Shown here piece by piece: positions 6,511 to 10,351 of a stretch of 10,351 bases of DNA. The stretch is taken from assembly GCA_018067265.1 (NCBI GenBank), contig JAGPUY010000295.1, positions 1 through 10,351 of the forward strand. The letters run 5' to 3'. The first letter of the stretch is position 1; each line of letters starts with the position of its first letter. Below the pieces are notes generated by a model. That model was given only the letters and a program-made list of their open reading frames with translations, was not told the DNA's origin and made no database searches. Made by a program: the position numbers and the translations under genes. This DNA is from Oceanihabitans sp. (lineage in GTDB: Bacteria > Bacteroidota > Bacteroidia > Flavobacteriales > Flavobacteriaceae).

Positions 6511-6528
6511 GATTAGATTTATCTAATC
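6511..6528. repeat. 8-bp-arm inverted repeat
   Basis: GATTAGAT and ATCTAATC flank a 2-nt TT spacer, a perfect inverted repeat in the gap between the MFS gene and the OmpA lipoprotein gene. There is no adjacent T-run on the - strand, so it does not look like a terminator for the MFS gene. Its compact symmetry would suit a dimeric repressor site. Confidence 0.35.
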
Positions 6529-6632
6529 CATCTTTAATTTTTAAGCTCATCTTTCTAAACAGAAGAATTACATTTTCTTACTTTTGATTATATTACGGTT
6601 AAGACAATAATTATTTTTACCGTATCGCTTGT

Positions 6633-7895
6633 CTATTCTTTATTCAATTCACTTCCAGACGTAGTCTTTGATTGCCATGTTTCTTTTAAAAAAATCATGT
6701 TTACGATAATAATTACAATAATTGTAATAAGAATGGGCAACATAGCATGCTGAAAGTTTGTTATGGTATTTGTTCCTTCAACGAGTATTTTACCAGGAAT
6801 GTCTATAAAAAACCCACCAAAAAGAAACATAGTTCCATTCGTAATTGCAGAGGAAGTTCCTATATCATCTGGGGATACCATTTCACCTGACATGGTAAAA
6901 CTAATCATATGTCCTCCATTGAAAAAACCAAGTAAAAACATAATAATTCCGGCTAAAACAGGACTCAAAGGCAGATATAATAAACCAATAAATAAGAGAG
7001 TAAAACCAATAGCCAAACCAATTATAGCTTTTTTACGGCTATGAATCTTATTTGAAAACTTGTCTGCTAAAGCTGCTCCTACGGCTAGTCCAAGCCATAT
7101 TAAAAGCGTAAGTTTATTCGCTGTAGTTTCGTCAATGCCATTTGCTTGGATAATTTTAGTACCCCAAACAACAGATAAACAAAGTAATGAGCCAAATAAA
7201 GCAGCACCTATTAAAGCAGAAAGCCATATCTGAGGATTTTTTGCTACCGTAAAAATCTTTAAAACTACAGATTTAAAGAAATTTTCATTGTTATTTGATT
7301 TTTTAACAGGTTCCCTATTTTTGATAAAAATAAAAGCAACAATTACCAATACTATTCCAAAAACGCCAATTACATTTATAATTGTTCTCCAATCAAAAGA
7401 TTTCATTGCCCAACTAAGTGCATCACCACCTACAAGTGAACCTAAGGAAGAAATAGTTTGTACCAATCCAAACATAAAACCGAATTTAGCCAAGCCAAAC
7501 CATTTTCCTCCTACAAAACCTGCGCCTACAAATCCAAAGGAAGCACCAATTGCCAACACTATTTGCGATAGAATTACCATAGTAAAATTTTCTGCATTTG
7601 CTAAAAGAAAAGCACCTGCAGTTACCGTTAAAATTGCAATGGGTAAAACTTTATGAACTCCTAATTTATCTAAAATTGAACCTGAGAAAAGTTGTGCTAA
7701 GGCAAATACCCAGGTATAAACAGCAGCAATTAGCCCAATTTGTTGAATTGTTAATCCAATGTCTTGTTTAAGGTCGTGATTAATGATTTGATAACCTGTT
7801 TGAAGGTTAAATAAAAATACTACAAATAAGGTAGCTAACCCCCAAACGACCCACGCTCTAGTTCCTCCTTGAGGATATGTTTTTGAATTTTCCAT
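6633..7895 (-). CDS. MFS transporter in guanine deaminase operon
   Basis: The 420-residue inner-membrane protein has about 12 hydrophobic helices in two halves, separated by a charged, Asn-rich loop near residues 193-206 (KNREPVKKSNNNENF). The helix 2-3 loop carries GSILDKLGVHKVL (residues 72-84), a form of the MFS GxxxDRxGxRR motif. The second half has the equivalent ADKFSNKIHSRKK. Length is usual for the family. The gene starts 1 nt after the guaD stop codon, so the two are co-transcribed and probably translationally coupled. From that context the substrate may be guanine, xanthine or a related purine, but no substrate-determining residues are recognised. An organic-anion antiporter or sugar-acid carrier is also possible from the sequence alone. 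Confidence 0.87.
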   Translation of the reverse strand: MENSKTYPQGGTRAWVVWGLATLFVVFLFNLQTGYQIINHDLKQDIGLTIQQIGLIAAVYTWVFALAQLFSGSILDKLGVHKVLPIAILTVTAGAFLLANAENFTMVILSQIVLAIGASFGFVGAGFVGGKWFGLAKFGFMFGLVQTISSLGSLVGGDALSWAMKSFDWRTIINVIGVFGIVLVIVAFIFIKNREPVKKSNNNENFFKSVVLKIFTVAKNPQIWLSALIGAALFGSLLCLSVVWGTKIIQANGIDETTANKLTLLIWLGLAVGAALADKFSNKIHSRKKAIIGLAIGFTLLFIGLLYLPLSPVLAGIIMFLLGFFNGGHMISFTMSGEMVSPDDIGTSSAITNGTMFLFGGFFIDIPGKILVEGTNTITNFQHAMLPILITIIVIIIVNMIFLKETWQSKTTSGSELNKE

Positions 7896-7896
7896 A

Positions 7897-9228
7897 CTAA
7901 TCTAATTTATAATAGTTGTTTTTATTGTCATATACTTTTTCTCCATTCACGTAAGTAGCGCGAACGGACCTATCATCGGCCAAAATCATTTGCAGGAATA
8001 ACTTTTCTTCTAAATCTTTTGCAAGCTTTATCCTGTAATCTAATATTTCTGTTGAAGATAAATCCCAGATAGTAACATCTGCCTCCATCCCTTTTTCTAA
8101 GCTACCTATTTTATCTTCTAAACTAAGAGATTCGGCTCCACCACGTGTTGCTAGATAATAACCTTTAATTGCTGTTATAGAACTATCTTTCATTTCAGCA
8201 ACCTTATAAACCTCGTTTAATGTTTGAAGTTGACAAAAACTTGTTCCCGCACCTAGATCGGTCCCCAATCCTACATAGACAGGATGTTTTCCTGTTTTTG
8301 CTTTATTTAAATCAAACAAACCGGAACCTAAAAAAAGATTGGATGTAGGACAATGAGCAATTGAAGCCTTTTTTTGACTCATCGTTTTAAAGTCTTCATC
8401 TTCAAAATGAACGCAATGTCCAAACACACTTCGTTTTCCAACTAAACCATAATGATCATAAACGTCTAAATAAGATTTTCTTTCCGGGAACAGTTCTTTG
8501 ACCCATGCGATTTCACCCTCTGTTTCGCATAAGTGTGTTTGCATAAAGACATCAGGATATTCATTGTAAAGTTTTCCCGCCATTTCAAGTTGTTCCCTTG
8601 TTGATGTCGGGGCAAATCTTGGTGTAACCACATATAGTTGTCTTCCTTTATTATGCCATTTTTCAACAAGCGCTTTACTATCTTTATACCCTGTCTCCGG
8701 TGTGTCCAATAATTCATCTGGAGCATTTCTATCCATCATGACTTTTCCGCACAACATTCGAGTTCCTAATTTTTCACTTTCTTCAAAAAAAGCATCAACC
8801 GATTCCTTGTATACGGTACCATAAACCATAGAGGTTGTAGTTCCTGCTTTTATAGTTTGCTTAAGGAACATTTTAGCTACCTGACTAGCGAACTCTTTGT
8901 CTGAAAATTTCGCTTCCGTAGGATAGGTGTAATTTTCCAACCAATCTAGCAAATGTTTCCCATAAGCTCCAATCATAGGAGTTTGTGGGTAGTGAACATG
9001 AGTATCAATAAAACCCGCAGTCATTAGACGACCTGAGTAATCATGAACTATACTATCATCGGTTATTTCATTTTTTAGAGAATCATAAGATCCTGTTTTC
9101 GTTATTATGCCATTATCTATAAAAATCAAGGCATCTTTAAAAAAAGTGTAAGAATCTTTATCGCCAACAACGAATGGATCGGCATGAAATGACAGGCTTG
9201 CGCCCCGTAAAACTGTTTTTTTAGTCAT
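7897..9228 (-). CDS. guaD: Guanine deaminase
   Basis: The 443-residue enzyme hydrolyses guanine to xanthine and ammonia in the cytoplasm, committing the base to catabolism. It belongs to the amidohydrolase superfamily (TIM-barrel metal hydrolases). Zinc ligands are visible: DTHVHYPQT with His77 and His79, THLCE with His232, FGHCVHF with His271, and GLGTDLGAG with Asp324; Glu235 is the likely general acid/base. CPTSNLFLGSGLF (293-305) is a signature that separates guanine deaminase from related chlorohydrolases. Length agrees with the roughly 440 residues of known GuaD. The ATG at 9228 lies 6 nt after the stop of the upstream beta-barrel gene and the stop is 1 nt before the MFS gene, making it the middle gene of a three-gene operon. 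No riboswitch-like structure was seen ahead of it. Confidence 0.95.
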   Translation of the reverse strand: MTKKTVLRGASLSFHADPFVVGDKDSYTFFKDALIFIDNGIITKTGSYDSLKNEITDDSIVHDYSGRLMTAGFIDTHVHYPQTPMIGAYGKHLLDWLENYTYPTEAKFSDKEFASQVAKMFLKQTIKAGTTTSMVYGTVYKESVDAFFEESEKLGTRMLCGKVMMDRNAPDELLDTPETGYKDSKALVEKWHNKGRQLYVVTPRFAPTSTREQLEMAGKLYNEYPDVFMQTHLCETEGEIAWVKELFPERKSYLDVYDHYGLVGKRSVFGHCVHFEDEDFKTMSQKKASIAHCPTSNLFLGSGLFDLNKAKTGKHPVYVGLGTDLGAGTSFCQLQTLNEVYKVAEMKDSSITAIKGYYLATRGGAESLSLEDKIGSLEKGMEADVTIWDLSSTEILDYRIKLAKDLEEKLFLQMILADDRSVRATYVNGEKVYDNKNNYYKLD

Positions 9229-9234
9229 TATTTT

Positions 9235-9822
9235 TTATTTAAATGTTACTGCTAAACCAAGAGCAACTCTATATTCTTCGTATTCAAAGTCATAGCCAGG
9301 ACTAGTGAATACAAGAAAATATGGTTTTATGTTATACCCTAGATGTAATCCGTTTGCCACGTATCGTTCACCTCGGAATCCTATTTCATATTTTTTAATT
9401 TTTGTGATTAATTCATAAAAGTAGTAGTAGCTCGTCTCTGGACCCCATTTAAATATTCCCATACCAGTATAGTTTTCAGAGAAGTAATCAGAAGAAAACC
9501 CAAGTCGTAGTGGGTTTACACTGTTATTAGCTAGACCTATTGCAGGTGTCAAGCGTAAATTGGGAGTTACTTGCATTCCAATACCAATTACTGCATCCGC
9601 AGCACCTTGATCTACAATAATGCTACTCAATTCTAAAGATAAAAAATCTGTAAATCGAGTAGAAGTCGTAATCAATAGTTCACTTTCAACATAATCAGCA
9701 CCACTGTTTTTAGGAAAGCCTATTGCCGATGTTTCTTGTATAAAAATACTTGTTGTATGCTGGGCATATAGCCCCGTGTGCACCACGCTTATTACTAACA
9801 AGGAAAATAATGCTTGTTTCAT
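9235..9822 (-). CDS. Predicted outer-membrane beta-barrel protein, first gene of the guaD operon
   Basis: The 195-residue product has a Sec signal peptide (residues 1-20, cut after GLYA before Gln21). The rest is made of alternating polar and hydrophobic strands rich in Tyr, Phe, Gly and Ser, and it ends in VALGLAVTFK, an aromatic-ended terminal strand typical of outer-membrane barrels. Its size suggests about 8 strands. No family could be named. It starts the operon and its stop lies 6 nt before guaD, so a role in passage of purines or their sources through the outer membrane is a reasonable but untested inference. Alternatives are a structural OmpW/OmpX-like protein or an envelope protein unrelated to purines. 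The ATG at 9822 is chosen because it begins a complete signal peptide. Confidence 0.75.
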   Translation of the reverse strand: MKQALFSLLVISVVHTGLYAQHTTSIFIQETSAIGFPKNSGADYVESELLITTSTRFTDFLSLELSSIIVDQGAADAVIGIGMQVTPNLRLTPAIGLANNSVNPLRLGFSSDYFSENYTGMGIFKWGPETSYYYFYELITKIKKYEIGFRGERYVANGLHLGYNIKPYFLVFTSPGYDFEYEEYRVALGLAVTFK

Positions 9823-9860
9823 GATATTAATTTTATTTATTAAACGTCTTAATTATTTGG

Positions 9861-9868
9861 CAAAGTAA
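9861..9868 (-). promoter_or_regulatory. Putative -7 element of the guaD operon promoter
   Basis: TTACTTTG on the - strand matches TAnnTTTG except at one fixed position and lies 38 nt ahead of the ATG at 9822. A convincing -33 TTTG at 19-21 nt upstream is missing, and no TGA-N6-TCA site is present at the operator position, so this operon does not appear to share the control seen at the OmpA lipoprotein gene. Confidence 0.35.
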
Positions 9869-9934
9869 TGCCGATATTATTGCTGGTAAGATGTCCCAGG
9901 TTATCTTAATGAATTGGATAGTATTACAGCTGTA

Positions 9935-10084
9935 CTATGAAATTTTGTGCATATCTCTTATACTAAATAGCCTTGTTGAAATATTCGTCCCTATCGCCAT
10001 TAGGGCTTCTTTTGTTGAAAATGACCATCTAAACTCCTTGGAGTTTAAGCCCCATCTGCATTGAAGAGCAGCCCTATATTTCGA
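9935..10084 (-). other. Open 49-codon remnant / possible dispersed repeat
   Basis: In the otherwise empty 451-nt gap between the guaD operon and the gene at the right edge, one - strand frame is open for 49 codons between two stops. It encodes a protein-like stretch, including YRAALQCRWGLNSKEFRW and then STKEALMAIGTNISTRLF. There is an internal ATG but no convincing start. Within it lie two inverted repeats (CCCTA/TAGGG at 9990-10006, and the one at 10030-10047) and a direct repeat TTGTTGAAA-like pair 39 nt apart. This may be the worn end of a transposon-related or other accessory gene, or a repeat element that happens to be open. The rest of the gap (10085-10273) shows no gene. Confidence 0.35.
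10030..10047. repeat. 8-bp-arm inverted repeat TAAACTCC-TT-GGAGTTTA
   Basis: A perfect inverted repeat with a 2-nt spacer lies inside the 9935-10084 remnant. Its base composition differs from the AT-rich surroundings. It could be the end or the hairpin of a small mobile repeat. Confidence 0.4.
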
Positions 10085-10273
10085 TCAAAAAAGGTTACAT
10101 CACTTCAATAATTAATATATTGCTATTGTATTACCTCGGAAGCGCTTTCATTGGATTAATAAGTTACTATGAATTACATAATTATTTTTGTAAACGATAA
10201 CACTGCCTTAAGAGGTTAAACACTATTAGATGTGGTCTCTAATTCGTATTCGATAACCAAACCCCTTTAGTAA

Positions 10274-10351
10274 TTAGTGCTTAAAACCTTTTGCCCACTC
10301 CTTAAGTTTATCTAAAGACTCATTAAAAAAAGAGTCGTGATGATCTTCATC
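10274..10351 (-). CDS. C-terminal end of an unidentified protein (partial)
   Basis: Read from the right edge on the - strand, the frame is open for 25 codons, DEDHHDSFFNESLDKLKEWAKGFKH, and ends at TAA (10274-10276). The amphipathic helix-like end, rich in Asp, Glu, Lys and His, looks like real protein, but the fragment is too short to identify. It would be transcribed towards the guaD operon, in the same direction. Confidence 0.45.
   Translation of the reverse strand, partial: DEDHHDSFFNESLDKLKEWAKGFKH

Noticed and set aside
6592..6624. Weak hairpin (TACGGT/ACCGTA) as terminator of the MFS gene
   Set aside because: Only 6 bp of stem with a loop of more than 20 nt and no clear T-run on the - strand; not enough for a terminator call.
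8466..8726. 86-residue - strand frame inside guaD
   Set aside because: It overlaps the zinc-ligand-bearing guaD frame and shows no recognisable features.

Overview
The window looks like a chromosomal segment from a member of the Flavobacteriaceae or a close Bacteroidota relative. It is AT-rich, its starts lack strong Shine-Dalgarno sequences and have A-rich leaders, possible -7 boxes resemble the Bacteroidota TAnnTTTG type, and the gene families are typical of that group. No rRNA, tRNA, CRISPR array or recognisable transposase was seen.

Left half (1-5330, all + strand). The window opens inside a gene for a response-regulator receiver domain fused to a Crp/Fnr-type DNA-binding module. Next come a small unrecognised protein with a stress-protein-like layout, an extremely methionine-rich lipoprotein, an APC-family amino acid permease and a flavodoxin-fold NAD(P)H/FMN oxidoreductase. 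The gaps between these intact genes hold broken ones: two frameshifted SHOCT-type small membrane proteins (1989-2205 and 3492-3654), an Asp/Glu racemase split by a stop and a frameshift (4490-5166), and a 50-codon piece matching the C-terminus of the 920-1408 protein (5174-5326). This half reads as an accessory metal, redox or stress island that is partly decayed. A strong bidirectional hairpin terminator (5425-5452) separates it from the convergent right half.

Right half (5512-9822, all - strand). An OmpA-domain lipoprotein gene has its own promoter region. Upstream of it is a tight three-gene operon, read in the order beta-barrel outer-membrane protein, guanine deaminase (guaD), MFS transporter, with gaps of 6 and 1 nt. 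Together these suggest a guanine or purine uptake and deamination module spanning outer membrane, inner membrane and cytoplasm. The substrate of the two membrane proteins is inferred only from context.

Right edge (9823-10351). This is mostly non-coding. It holds a likely -7 element for the operon, a 150-nt open stretch rich in small inverted repeats that looks like a decayed gene or dispersed repeat, and the last 25 codons of a - strand gene leaving the window.

The most interesting regulatory signal is a 16-bp element, GGCTGA(C/T)(C/T)CA(C/A)GTCAT. It occurs upstream of both the 920-1408 gene and the OmpA lipoprotein gene, in the same orientation to each, and exactly 23 nt separate its TGA-N6-TCA core from a TAnnTTTG-like box in both cases. 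This is the geometry of class II Crp/Fnr activation. The truncated regulator at the left edge has a recognition helix (Glu and Arg four residues apart) of the kind that reads TGA half-sites, so it is a candidate, though unproven, partner.
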